This document shows, in pieces, positions 12,001 to 22,882 of a stretch of 64,000 bases of DNA. The notes beneath the pieces were generated by a model that did no database searches, was not told the DNA's origin, and saw only the letters and a program-made list of their open reading frames with translations. Within the stretch, counting starts at the first letter, position 1. Every line of letters begins with the position of its first letter. Both the position numbers and the translations under genes were made by a program. Source of the stretch: Cryptomeria japonica (lineage: Eukaryota; Streptophyta; Pinopsida; Cupressales; Cupressaceae); contig NC_081406.1 of assembly GCF_030272615.1 (NCBI RefSeq), positions 479,166,900-479,230,899 of the forward strand, given 5' to 3'.

Positions 12001-12724
12001 ACTTCCTAATGGATAATGTCATAACCAGATTCAGAGTCCTTGTCAAACTAGTGATGGACAATGCCATGAGTTTTAGGTCAGAAGAGTTTGTTGAATTTTG
12101 CACCAGCCATGGAATAGTTATGTCCTACTCTTCACCTTACCATCCTTAGGGTAATGGGCAAGCTGAATCAAGTAATAGAAGCCTCTTAAACATTATTAAG
12201 AAAATCTTGGAGGAAAATAAAAGGTCTTGGGACTAGAAGTTGAAATCAGCCCTTTGGGCAGATAGAGTTACTATTAAGAGAGCAATTGGTGTCTCACCTT
12301 TTGAGTTGGTCTATGGTATGCAATCTAGGGTGCTAGTCAATAATCTTCTTCTAGTGTATAAGTTCCTGCAAGCTGAAGACATGGATTTATCTAAACCTAT
12401 GGAAGACCGGATGATTCAGATGGTAGAGATAGAAGAAATTAGAACTTTGGCTCACAAGAGGAATTTGAAGATCCAATTGTGGTCTAAAAATATCTATTTG
12501 ACAAAAGGATCTCATTGAGAAAATTTCAAATTGGTGATATGGTTCTTCAGTGGAATGCGAAAGGACAAGATAAGGGAAAACACAAAAAATTTGAGTCACT
12601 ATGGATAGGCCCCTCTGTGGTTTGTGATCTTAATGAAAAGGATTCATATTTTTTGTAGAATATGAATGATGAAGTACAGGAATTTCTAGTGCATGGACAA
12701 TTCCTGAAACATTACTTCTCTTAA
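9084..12724 (+). pseudogene. T1 pol: aRNase H - RT - RNase H - integrase
   Basis: An archaeal-type RNase H comes first (about 9240-9630: MYFDGAC, TEYEALLLG, GDSELV, then NIMADFLA), giving the D-E-D-D set. After a linker (about 9640-9990) comes the RT, with FRQKQRPINP, SSWVSNLVPIRKKNG, LCVDFRNLN, FTTPWGTYVYVRMPFGLKN and the catalytic YQDD at 10597-10608. The gypsy RNase H is near 10990-11320. Integrase follows from about 11500, with a CGGHYSAKT/CDPC zinc segment, GIDFIGE, MDNAMSF and GQAESSN as the D-D-E triad, and a C-terminal end at HGQFLKHYFS (stop 12722-12724). There are about a dozen nonsense codons, mostly TAG (for example 9352, 10657, 10939, 10987, 11770, 12148, 12658), plus frameshifts near 10357, 11985 and 12500. 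It copied RNA to DNA and integrated it when active; it is dead now. Confidence 0.9.
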
Positions 12725-13254
12725 TGTCCATGCACAGTAGGTCTTAGTTTGTACATATTTAGGTTTGCTTTTGTTGTTGTTTTTGGGCTTGTTTTGGTCT
12801 GTTCTCCAGAGAGTTTTTGAATTCTTGTGTTGATCTTGCGATCAGCCATCCCTAGTCAGAGCCGCTATTATCACTGTTTAAAAATGGATATTCTTGTTCC
12901 ACAGTTGGCTAGAAGTCTGCAAAAAGTGAGTCTGGTATGGCCTTGTTGCCTCTATTTGTCTCAGGTCAGAAGAGGGTTTAAGGTTTGAGTTATAATATCC
13001 CTTCCAATGTTTGAGAAAAACCCTTATCATTCTATTTCTACATTACTTTTGCCGCTTAGTGAAGGGTCGGTTTGTCATGAGAAGTGTCCCCCCATTAGTT
13101 ATTTACCTAGGTGGTCCCTTAATTTTAAAAAAAATCTATGCGCCTTTACTTTACCTTGTTCTAATGTTTGTCGGGCCCTATAAGTATTTTGCAACTCTTT
13201 GTTGATCTAGTGATTGTCATTGTTTTGTTAAGCGAAGTTGCTAGTAGGTTAATG
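12725..13254 (+). other. T1 spacer after integrase
   Basis: No coding signal is visible. The stretch is T-rich and leads into the tandem repeat field. No polypurine tract or LTR start follows the integrase stop, which supports reading the later ORF as part of the same element. Confidence 0.5.
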
Positions 13255-14215
13255 TTCGTGAAATAGCGAAAAGCCTAGGCAAGCCCGACCAGATAGATTG
13301 ACCATCAGATAAAAGAACTGCATCTTATTTTAAATCTGATGGCTCGCATTGATTTGCTAGCTCGAGATACACACAATATAAGTTATACAAAACAATGAAA
13401 GACTTGGCGGGTCCCAGAGACGAGTGGCTTTCTTTGGCTAAAGGATGACCGGTTTGGAAAAGATTAATGGCTCGCGTTGATTCGTGGCCAGAAGATGAAT
13501 GTGTTCTACCTTTCACAAAGTAGCGAAAAGGTGGTGGGCCAGGGCGAGGTGGTCATAGAAAGGATAAACAATAGGCAAGTTCCTGAGATCTAATGGCCCG
13601 CGTAGATTCATGAAGTCAAGATGATCGCGGGTTAGCAATTGCGAAATGGCGAAAGACAGGTGCCAATCACATGAAGGCATGATGTGGCAGGATAGATGGT
13701 GTGTTTCATGGAGTAAAGAGTGACCTGTCAAGTACACGTGGCTCTAAAGGGTAGTTGAGGGCCCGCCTTGGTTCAACCAACAATTATGTGGAGAATAGTG
13801 AAGCAAAGCACTTGGCGGACTCAGAACGGAACCCGTTGGAACTTCTTGAGCAAATGGCCAACTGCCACATGGCGTTTGTTAATCGGTGATGAGGTAGAGC
13901 AAGTGATCTTTGAGTTAAAGGGACCACTTGAAAGGTTTAATGTCTGTTAAAAGATATTCATCTTGTTTTAGATCCAACGATTATTGTTGTTTCCTGGCCT
14001 GAAGATGCCTGCAGCTTAGTCTCTGTGAAATAGTGAAAACCATTAGCCGTCAAGGTGAGGCGCGGTTAGTTAAAAAGACTGACAATCATTGTTGGAGATA
14101 AAGACTGGGCACATAGATCTTGATCTAATAGTCGGCGTGGCTTCACAAAAGAAAGGTGTAGAGAGTTTAAGGCCCGCGAAGTAGCGAAACAACGAAACAG
14201 AGGAAATACTTAGAG
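13255..14215. repeat. Degenerate tandem repeats between T1 integrase and its extra ORF
   Basis: Two short motifs alternate. One is gaaaTAGCGAAAag (near 13260, 13520, 13643, 14025, 14175). The other is a TCTGATGGCTCGCRTTGATT variant (near 13336, 13468, 13590, 13755, 14122). Spacing is irregular, about 100-260 bp, and copies differ by many substitutions. Hypervariable tandem repeats downstream of pol are a known habit of Tat-lineage gypsy elements and can seed satellite DNA. Confidence 0.55.
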
Positions 14216-14529
14216 AATTTATGATCTGTTGGAGCCCGTTTTTGAATTCAATTTGTGAATTCAATTCTGAGGTGATGGCTGAAGCATGCGGGATTAATTT
14301 CTAAAATTCCATGCCAACTTTCTGTATTAGAGTCCACATCAACTTGAATGTTAGCATCAATTCATCAAAGTCTGTTGCAGAACAATTGGTGTAGAGTGGT
14401 TTTTCTTCAGGCGAATAACAGGTTTTTGTGCCTTTTCTTGATAATTCTAGTTTGATTTTAGTCATTGTTGTGTGAATTGTTTCATTAAAGGTCTATGCAA
14501 GTTTCAATTGGTATAGTTGCATATTCAAG

Positions 14530-17500
14530 ATGGTACCAAGAATGGAGTTGACAGGAAGAGTGAATTACCAGGAAAGGAATATTTGTGATGATTTTCTGGA
14601 ACAGTTAACCATGTCAACCAATGTTGGGGCCAAGGCCAAAGAATTAGTATCAAAGAACCCTCGTCTGAGAATTGGGGATGGCCTATATGATAAAGGTAAT
14701 TGGTTAAGGGACCCAGAAATAGGGATGTCAGGTTTATGACTGTTCAAAGTAGGTTTTGGGTAGAGACATTCCCTCACCCCTTTGAATAGCATATGGGAAC
14801 TGGATGTGGGGAAGCTTGTGGTCCCTGGTGTATTCATGGATGTAGATTTGTTGACCCTGATTGCACAGAATTATGACCCTATAGCCAGATGTATCAAGAG
14901 TGTGAAGGGATCAACCCTTATTGAAATAAAAGATGATGAATTCAGAAATGTGTTTAAACTCAGCGAGGCCTTAAATTTGTTAGAGCCTATTGAATTTGAG
15001 TCATTAGCCCAGATCTACAATGCACAAAGGGATCATCTTAGGAGTGGCCCATTGAAAGAATTCTTTGTTAAGATAGGAGGGTTAACAGTTGTAGGCCCCA
15101 GTACAATGGAGCCATTCTCCCTCAATTTGTTTACTCTAAGAGCTAAGGGTATGTATTGGGCACTATGTCAGATCTTTGGAGAAGATGCTGAAAGAAACAT
15201 GCCAACCCATTACATGCTAATGATTGCACAAATTATAAACCCCTCCCTGCCAATAACATTTGATTATGCCCCATACCTTACTAATGCAATTCATGCAGCG
15301 TTAGTAGGGATAAAAAATGGTAAGGTGGATAGGCCGTTTGGATGGTATTCCCTGTTAATGCATATGTTTTTGTTCAAAGGTGCTGACTATTTTGCAAAGG
15401 AGATGGATTTAGTTAAGGAAAAAGATAAAGAAGAGATGCCTGTGCAACTTTTGAGCATTGTTTTCTCCTAGGATAGAGAGGATGCTAGTTTTCTGAAGTT
15501 TGATAGATGCTTTGCATCTAAGATTAGATTTCTTTTATGCACAAAGAACCCTAGGATTCCTAAGGCTCTCTTGGAATTTCTCAGGCCTAAAGAGTTTGCT
15601 GAGGGTATTAAAATTGTTCACAATTGGGGAGACATGTATTTGTACCCTGTTTCTATCATTTTCAGAGTATATGGTTTTAGAGGTACTCCCTATCTACAGC
15701 CCTATCAGGTCCCATTGAAGATAGGAATTGCAGAAGTATTGAGACAAATTGGAGGAGTACAAGAGGCAGAGCTGACAAATAAGGGTAAAGGGACCATTTT
15801 CCCAACCATCACTATTGCCCATCATTTTGTAATCACTAAAGGTGGCTGGAAATATTTTAAAGAATTCCTTAAGCCATATAGGTTGCAATTGCAGTTTCAA
15901 GATGTGCAGACCCTGAGGATTTTTTCAATGGAATTTTTAGAAAGAGGGCAGTGTGTAAAGGTAGGCCTCACCAATTTTAGTTCCTTGAAGATTTAATTAG
16001 AAATGAATTCAGTTTGGATGAGCAAGAATTGAGAAAAGAGAAGTGGGTTGCATATAAAAGGGCTCTTAATTTCATTCATCAATTTGATAGCAGTTATGAA
16101 CCTCTCTCTAGTTTCAATCCCTTTGAGGAGAAAATCAAATTTTTGGTTCTTTATTTTGAAGACCTCATGCAAACCTTGAAAGAAAAAAGGGAGGCTATAA
16201 TGCGAAATGATCCTGACAAGGTTAAATTGGTCCTAGCTAAGCCTGGTTTTGCTAAGGCTATCCCACCTGGTGATTATGTGTTGCATAAGAGATCAAAGTA
16301 CAGTGTGATGATGCCAGTGATAGGTGAGCCTTCCACTTCAAGAGGGAAAAGAGAAATTGAGGATGTCATTGAAATCCAAGATTCCCCTAAAAGGCGAAGA
16401 GTGGGAAAGGAAGTTAAACTGATGAGCCTCAGTATTCTCCATCTCGGTCCCCTATCCACATAGGAGATGAGCAAGTGGTCGCTGAACAATTATTACAGTT
16501 AGGGAGTCTCGGTGAGATTGCCTATACCTATGAGGAGACCCAAGAGGGGATACCAAAAGAGCCACCTAGTGCTGAAATGAACTTGACTGATGGTGAGTTA
16601 AAAGGAGAAGAGTTGGACCTGACTGTTAAGCAAACCAATGAGGAATTCCTGGCTGACAGTAATTTTGTTACAATAGGAGCTTTCGTGCAATTTGTGTGGA
16701 AGAAAAATATGGAGCAATTCAAGGTCAGATGTGAGCAAAGGAAGAATGAACAACCTCTTAGAGATGTAGCTTAGGTAGAAGAAGAAATAAAGCAAGAAAT
16801 GACTTAAGAGTTTAAGACTATTACTCCTGAGAAGGGAAGAGAGATGGTATCTAAAGCTGGTGTTTTAATCCTCCCTGAATGGGATATAGTTGATGCTCTA
16901 CTTCTTCAAGTAGTGAGGAAGGAAACCAAACCCATGGAAGGAGTGACCTTCAGCAAGGATAATGTTGCTCTAGTCATGTGGTCATTGAAGAAGGATGAGA
17001 GTTAAAAGAGTAAAAGTGTATAAGATTCTAGTCTCCTAGGAGGCATGATTGTAAAGAGAGTCCAAGATACAGGGGTAGTGGAAGCTACAAGCACAGTCTT
17101 GGAGACTGCAAAGTTCAGTGTGCCAATAGCAAAAAAAGAGGCAAAAGAAAAGGCAAATCTCCAATTGAAATTGGAAACCATCTTAAAGGCTTACAATGAG
17201 GCCAAAGAAGGAATAGCCAACAAAGACAATATTATTACTAGACTTCAGAGTCAGTTGGCAGGTAGGCACCATCCAGGTGAATCCTCTACTCTCCTGATAG
17301 CCTCCTCTCCAGCAAGACCTCCACCTACCAGTCCCATTACAAAATATCCCCCTTCTCCTATGCAAACTGGTTTCCAGTCAGCTAAAACTGTCCAACATGA
17401 ATTGGAAAAGTTGAAACAAGCTCAAGTCTTGTTTGCAAGCAAGTATGAAGAAAAGATAAAAGCCACAATTTTGAAGTTTTCTGATTCAGTCAAGGCCTCT

Positions 17501-18145
17501 ATTATACACATTTCTATGAAAAGGATCCTGAAAATTAAGAGAGGATGAAACCACCTTGGAACTAATCCTTAATAAGTGGATTCCTAGAGGTAAGGAGTTA
17601 GAGCTTATGTGCTCATCCCATGCAGATGCAGAGGAAAATGACAATCTTAGGTCCACTAGTGAGTTTATAAAAGAAATGAATATACTCTCAGAGGAAAGGG
17701 TAGGTGTAAAAAGAAAAGCCCAACCATATAGAAAAGATTATTCATATCATAAATATGAATTGTTTCCAGGTGGTTTTGTCGGTCCAATTCAGTTAAAAGA
17801 AGAGAAGGTATGCCTAGAAGAGCTAGACCACAAATTGTCCCAAAGGGTTAAGGAAATCATTAACACTGATGACACATCCTTATTTGTCCAAACAATTGAA
17901 CAAATTGAAAAGGTGAAATCACATTATGGTTTCATAGAAACAGAAATTGGGTAGTTAAGGGTCATTTGGAAAAGGCTAGAAGGAATGAAACAAAAGATTG
18001 TTAGCTTTGCTTGGCCAAGTGATGACGTGTTCTAGGAGTGGAAGAACAAATATGTTAGACTAAAGGAAGATGCTCCAGAGCAGGTAGAAGAGGTTGTAGT
18101 AGAACAACAAAGAGAAGAGGCCGTTGATATTGAAAAAGACTTGTA
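14530..18145 (+). pseudogene. T1 extra ORF of about 1,200 codons, function unknown
   Basis: One long coding region can be followed through five open blocks: 14530-15996 (one frame, with stops at 14737, 14761 and 15469), 16014-16463 (shifted near 15975), 16475-17548 (shifted near 16430), and 17556-18145. The N-terminal half is globular and hydrophobic-rich (GPSTMEPFSLNLFTLRAKG, DYAPYLTNAIHAALVGIK, RPFGWYSLLMHMF). The middle has a basic stretch (DSPKRRRVGKE), possibly a nuclear signal. Then come acidic and coiled-coil segments (LQLKLETILKAYNEAKEG; VQHELEKLKQAQVLFASKYEE) around a Pro/Ser-rich linker. No gag, protease or RT motif and no convincing membrane segment is visible. It occupies the extra-ORF position downstream of pol that some Tat elements use. 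The start at 14530 is the first ATG of the open block. Confidence 0.6.
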
Positions 18146-18944
18146 ACTATTTCTAGGAGAGTATCACGATTTGTAACAAACTTTTGTAGGAATGTCCAAA
18201 GCTTGTATGCATCCATAATGTTATAAATGGATACTAGGACTAGTGTAAAAGGGATTAGAAGAAATTTGTAAAGAAACTCTTTAAAAATATATCTGGGTTT
18301 TTCTAGTTATTAGAGAGAATACTTTGAGTTATGTAAGATTTTTTCAAAATGAATATCAATATATAGATCAAAAAACTTTCGAGCCTAAACCTATGTTGTC
18401 TTCTGGTGTGCTTTTAGTAATTTACTAGTTTTATGGATATATTTCTTAGATTTTCTCTTCAGGAGAGGAATTAAATACACTTGAAATATCTTTGTCAGTA
18501 GGTTACTTTGTTTGAAGCTTTGAATCTGATAAACAATGTTTAGTTTAATAAGAAAGAACTCTTATATATGTCAGGCATGTATGGGGTTAATAGAGATGTA
18601 TGAGGATGTTTAATTGTGAAATCCTTGCTTAATTTAGATGACTCTGTAGCCTGGATTAGGCATTGGTATCAGTTGTTGTTTTCTTTCTACATCTCTTGAG
18701 GATCAATACTGAAAATGAGCATAAGTTTTCCTTTATTATTTCAGTTTATGTTGAGGTGATAAAATCCACTGGCTTTTGGACACTTGTTTACTGTGGATCT
18801 CGTTTAAAAGTGTGAAATTATTCACAAAAGGTATACCCGCCTAAACTTTGGATAAGTTCAAAGTGTAGAAGGTTCTCGAAACCTTGTCATATGTTACTCT
18901 AAGATTATTTTTCCCTTGATCTCTTCATTTGCAGTTAGAGTTAT
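18146..18944. other. AT-rich non-coding stretch, probable T1 3' region
   Basis: No gene is visible. The first 250 bases read like a retroelement 3' untranslated region (AT-rich, poly-A-like runs near 18280-18375). I found no matching repeat elsewhere in the window that would mark it as an LTR. Confidence 0.4.
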
Positions 18945-19324
18945 TCATTTTCTTACAAGGGATAACAGGGAATCAGAATTTGAGACCAACACAACCTCCT
19001 TAGAAAATTCTAGAATGTCAAGGATTTCCACAAAACCTAGAGTTTCTATAACCTTATGTTCTGGTTTTACATTTCCATTCTCATCATAGATAACATTCTT
19101 ATACATTTTCATGATTTCATCTGAACCCAGTTCCTCAATATGGCAATGTATGTACATCCTTGGGTCTTTTGCTTATGTAACTCCTTTAGGGATTTTAGAA
19201 AATGCACCTAGGGTATCATCCTATTTTTCTACTTCGGGGATAATCTTGAATACAGGCCTAGGGTGTTTAACCACTTCAATAACAGTAGGGTTTGCAATGA
19301 ATTCAGGAGTAGTGGAGGAAGCCA
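18945..19324 (-). pseudogene. Unidentified reading frame with two stops, downstream of C3 gag
   Basis: On the minus strand an ATG at 19324-19322 opens a frame starting MASSTTPEFIANPTVIEVVK. It has a TAG after EVEK and a TAA after KGVT, then runs on through YIHCHIEELGSDEIMKMY and EILDILEFSKEV to a stop at 18945. Composition is coding-like and the two stops are isolated, so this looks like a damaged gene start. I do not recognise the family. It may be the N-terminus of another gag-like or retroelement accessory protein. Confidence 0.4.
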
Positions 19325-19477
19325 TTGATAAATACCTTAATCTTCCTTTTACGTTTGGATGCTTGAAAGATCTTGCTTCACTTCTCGCTAAGGATGCCTT
19401 CGCTCGGGTTTTTCGGGCTCTTAGGAAATTTGAATGCTCGGTGAGTGAAAAAGAGTGAAAAACACTGATTTATAATA

Positions 19478-19624
19478 TCTTTTCCTTCAACAACCACAAT
19501 AAATTCCTGTCGGTTAAGTGAAACTTAACACATTTGCCTTTAAAGAAGAAGTTCATCTTCTCACCATCAACCGAGGGTAAATTTGCATGATTTTCAATTT
19601 GTTGCCATACCCCCAAAGGTTTTA
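19478..19624 (-). pseudogene. Short unidentified coding fragment
   Basis: Just past the C3 gag stop, a shifted frame reads LKPLGVWQQIENHANLPSV and then GEKMNFFFKGKCVKFHLTDR before ending in TAA. It overlaps the last codons of gag in another frame and has no ATG. The charged and aromatic pattern looks like real protein. It could be a frameshifted continuation of gag or a separate fragment. Confidence 0.35.
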
Positions 19625-19626
19625 GT

Positions 19627-20739
19627 TCAGTTTGATGAAGAATCTCCTACCAGTGGAGTAATACTTTGTTCTACCAGTGAAGGAATACTCTCATCAATAT
19701 TCTGATCTCTCTTTCTAATCCATTGTTTTGAAAATTCTTGTTTTACCTCATCAACCTTCTCTTTGCCTTTCAAACTGGGTCCATTATTATTTGTCGGTGA
19801 TGCCTTACTTCTACAAAAATTTTCAATATGTCCAATTTTGTTACAAGCATGACAAGTCTTATTATTCTTCTGAATATCCTTTCCATATCCTATGTCGGTA
19901 TGTGTTTTGTATTGATTAGATAGGTGTCCAAATGTTCCACAAACATAACATCTTACATTCATTCTACAATTTTCTGAATTGTGACCAATTTTGTTGCATT
20001 TGGAACATTGACCAGTGGGTGTATTAGTGTTAGGATAGTTTCTAGATCTACATTTATTTGCTCTATGACCATACTTGTTACAGTTAAAGCAATTCCCATT
20101 AAATTTGTAAGCATTAGGTTGTCTTACCGGTTTGCTGTGATCATGATTGTTTGTAGTACTAGAGCTTTCACCAACTTCAAAGCCAAGTCCATTAGTATCT
20201 CCATTAGGTCTCTGATTTTTTAGCATATTATCAAATTCTTCTGAACTTTTCTTGAATTTCTCTTTGTGTTGATTTGCAGTAGCCAACTCATTTTCCAAGA
20301 TTCCCTTCTGTCTTATAAGTTCAATTTTGTCATTTTGTGTGTGCATCAGAGCTGTCTTCAACATATCATTTTCATGACCAAGTCTTGTATTTTCATTTCC
20401 AGCATCATTAAGTCTCTTAGTCAAGTCATCTTCATTGTTCTTTTTGTCTTCAATGTCTTTACAAAACCTCATAGTCATATCTTACATCTCATTCCTCATA
20501 GCACTATTTTCTTGTCTCAACTTGTTCACAAGGTCATTAAGGGTTTCTTTCTCATCATAATCACTCTGCATCTTCTCATGAAGTTCTCTTCTTTTGTTTC
20601 TAGAAATAGTGAGATTCTCTTGAAGTCCTTGAATGAATTCATGTGCAGTCTTCAGATCATCTTCAAGTTTGATATTCTTCAACTTTTCTACATCATAATC
20701 TGCAAGAGTTGTTTCCAATTGCTTTCTCAAGTTTTCCAT
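19627..20739 (-). pseudogene. C3 gag-like protein with coiled coil and four zinc knuckles
   Basis: The minus-strand ORF starts at ATG 20739, about 60 bases after the primer site, and runs 371 codons with a single TAA at about 20481-20479. Residues 1 to about 150 are Glu/Lys/Leu-rich coiled coil (MENLRKQLETTLADYD, LRQENSAMRNEM, LGHENDMLKTAL). The second half carries CX2CX4HX4C knuckles: CFNCNKYGHRANKC, CSKCNKIGHNSENC, CYVCGTFGHLSNQY (last Cys lost) and CHACNKIGHIENFC. Such knuckles bind RNA in retroelement gag. The usual Copia gag N-terminal domain is not evident. Without the TAA it would be complete. Confidence 0.75.
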
Positions 20740-20796
20740 CTATACTGGTGTCAGAATCTCCCTCAAGTTGTTAGGCTTTTGAAAATAGAGAACCAG

Positions 20797-20808
20797 GCTC
20801 TGATACCA
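20797..20808 (-). other. C3 primer-binding site (initiator Met tRNA)
   Basis: The minus strand reads TGGTATCAGAGC two bases inside the 5' LTR. This is the standard plant site complementary to the 3' end of initiator methionine tRNA, intact here. Confidence 0.9.
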
Positions 20809-20810
20809 AT

Positions 20811-21509
20811 TGTTAGGATTTCCAAAGATACTAAGAGGGGGGCTGAATCAATATCTAACTGGTTAACAAATTTTCTGATCTTATTAAATATTTTGCATTC
20901 CAAAACAATGTACCGGTAAACAAGAATTAATGTAGTAAATATGAACAATAAACACAACATAGAAAGCAAACCATAGCACAAGATTTTTGGTGAGGAAACC
21001 CGGTGTGGGAAAAACCTCAGTGGGATTTGTGACCCACAATATTCACTCACTGGCCAATGAATGGATATCACTTACAATAGTGTGCCTGTACATGCAGGAA
21101 GGCCAACTACCTAGAGCTCACTACTCAAATACAAAAGGATGTCTCACTGACTTACAAAATGGATTATGAGAATCCAATATGATGTACTTCTACAAAAAGC
21201 ATCTGCTATGCTAGGTTGAGTACCGGTTGAAACTCATATAATAACCATAAACCTTTCTACAAGATCTACCTTAATATTTTCTCTACATATCCATCCTATC
21301 ATGTCTCTACCAAATGATCTACAAGATCTCATACTTATATATGAGTCTTATTACAACATTCCATGCCGGCTTACAAAAGAATATTAAATACAATATACAA
21401 TAATCAAAATCCTATTGGCTAGGGTATCGGTAAACATTCTTGTCACTGCCGGTGAACTATCAAAACCTTCAATCACCTACAATTCTCATTGGAGTGTGCA
21501 ATGCCAACA
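20811..21509 (-). repeat. C3 5' LTR
   Basis: On the minus strand it begins TGTTGGCATTGCACACTCC and ends AATCCTAACA, giving TG...CA ends and 699 bases. It is placed by the adjacent primer site. The start closely resembles the C2 LTR start (TGTTGGCATTTGC). A TATATAAG on the minus strand at 21341-21334 may be its TATA box. Confidence 0.75.
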
Positions 21510-22861
21510 TTAATCTCATATGAAAAATGACCAATTAGTATGACAACCTTTTTTGAACCATACGACAAGATAAATGCCTCGTACGATAGAGAACAAAACA
21601 GAGGTAAATGTGTTTGTTTGGTTGAATTCGTATCAATGAAGTTTGATGTTTTGCTTATGTTTTCTAGTTTTAGATGTCTATTATTTTCGATTTAGGGATG
21701 AATACACAACAAACATGCGATATGATAAGTTACCTCAAGCATGCTAAATCATAAGGAAGTTAGCTAAGAGAGAAAACCTTTGCTTGCAAACTTAGGTACA
21801 CACCCAATAGCTAATCAGAATACGACCACTAAGTCTCACGCAATGGATTCTCATTGCCATATTATCTGAATCCAAATGCTAATGGGGGAATGATATGGGA
21901 AGTGTCTTGGGAGAGTTACTATCTCTCTTGCACAAATATTATCACCCTTTTGGAGGTGAATCGAATAGCTTCTAATTTAACCGGAACTAGTAAGGGATTT
22001 GTTTGGTGCATCAGGGTATAATACTCAATTATGAGGTCTCCCAGACTTGAAAACCAAGGTTTGCTATACCCGAAGGTACGAAGGAGAGCTATTCCCAATC
22101 ACTGTTGTTGACTTGATTTTCATCAAATCACATTTATTTTATAGTGGGCTAGATTACTTGGTGTTAATCGTTCCCACTTAGGTCATTCCCCTCTCACCGA
22201 GCTTAATGACTAAGAGTTATTAGCTCCTCGAGAGGGTAGGCCTGCTAAATAAATGTACTAATGAAAGCAAAGGATGAGTCTATCTTTCTAATCACCTAAG
22301 AAAGGTGAGAGCACACTCCCCTATCATCAAAATGCATAAAACATGATTGTTCATTTCCATTAGCAAAATCAAGTGTGCCTAGTAAGATTTAAGAAAATAC
22401 ACAAAGTTTTGTTGAATTCTTTTAGGCAACCTGCAAAATAGATGCATTAGTAGTCATGATGTGTTTTTATGAAATGAGTCTTTGACAAGCATAATCTTCA
22501 CCAATCATCCTACAAAAACTAGTTAGGCTGCCAAAAAGGTCACAAACAGACCAGGGTTAGCATTAGTATATATTGAATAAAAGAATGAAAACCCTAAAAT
22601 GCAGTATATTTTAAAACCAAAGAAGTAGAAAGTCATATGACACGATTTATCAGCTTGTATGATAGAACTTTAGATCTTGTGAGAATGAAGAAAGAGGCTC
22701 GTATAACATAGAAATGAGCTAATATGAGTAAGAAATTATTTTTGCCCCAACTCACAAATTAGTTCGTACAAGTTAGAAAAGGATCTCATACGAGTTTCTA
22801 AACCAAGCCCGAGTAGAGATAAATTTTAATGAAGCTTAAGAGGCCAAAATGGATAATTTCA

Positions 22862-22879
22862 GCCCCACGGTGGGCACCA
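22862..22879 (-). other. G4 primer-binding site
   Basis: The minus strand reads TGGTGCCCACCGTGGGGC, three bases after the LTR end. It starts with TGG, as a site pairing with a tRNA CCA end must. The G2 copy differs at three positions, all explained by decay of CpG in TGGCGCCCACCGTGGGGC. Confidence 0.7.
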
Positions 22880-22882
22880 AAA

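Larger units (their letters stand above)
9078..18180 (+). mobile_element. Tat-like Ty3/gypsy retrotransposon, left-truncated (T1)
   Basis: The span contains pol (aRNase H, RT, RNase H, integrase), a repeat-rich spacer and a very long extra ORF, all on the plus strand. Gag and protease are missing on the left, where the CACTA-like end abuts the pol frame. I could not find either LTR; the 3' LTR should begin after the extra ORF, but no polypurine tract or TG start stands out after 18145. The right limit is therefore approximate. Confidence 0.7.
18945..21509 (-). mobile_element. Copia-type LTR retrotransposon, 5' part only (C3)
   Basis: Reading on the minus strand: 5' LTR (21509-20811), initiator-Met primer site, gag-like ORF, then unidentified coding fragments. 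No protease, integrase or RT follows, and no second LTR is seen. The left limit is the end of recognisable coding sequence and is uncertain. The LTR abuts G4 leader sequence at 21510, so C3 probably inserted into G4. Confidence 0.6.

Noticed and set aside
12725-14529. An LTR pair boundary splitting T1 from a second element that owns the extra ORF
   Set aside because: No TG...CA ends, primer site or polypurine tract was found there; kept as one element, but not excluded.
19111-20919. Long plus-strand frames opposite C3 gag
   Set aside because: Shadows of the minus-strand gag, which has clear zinc knuckles and sits in order after LTR and primer site.
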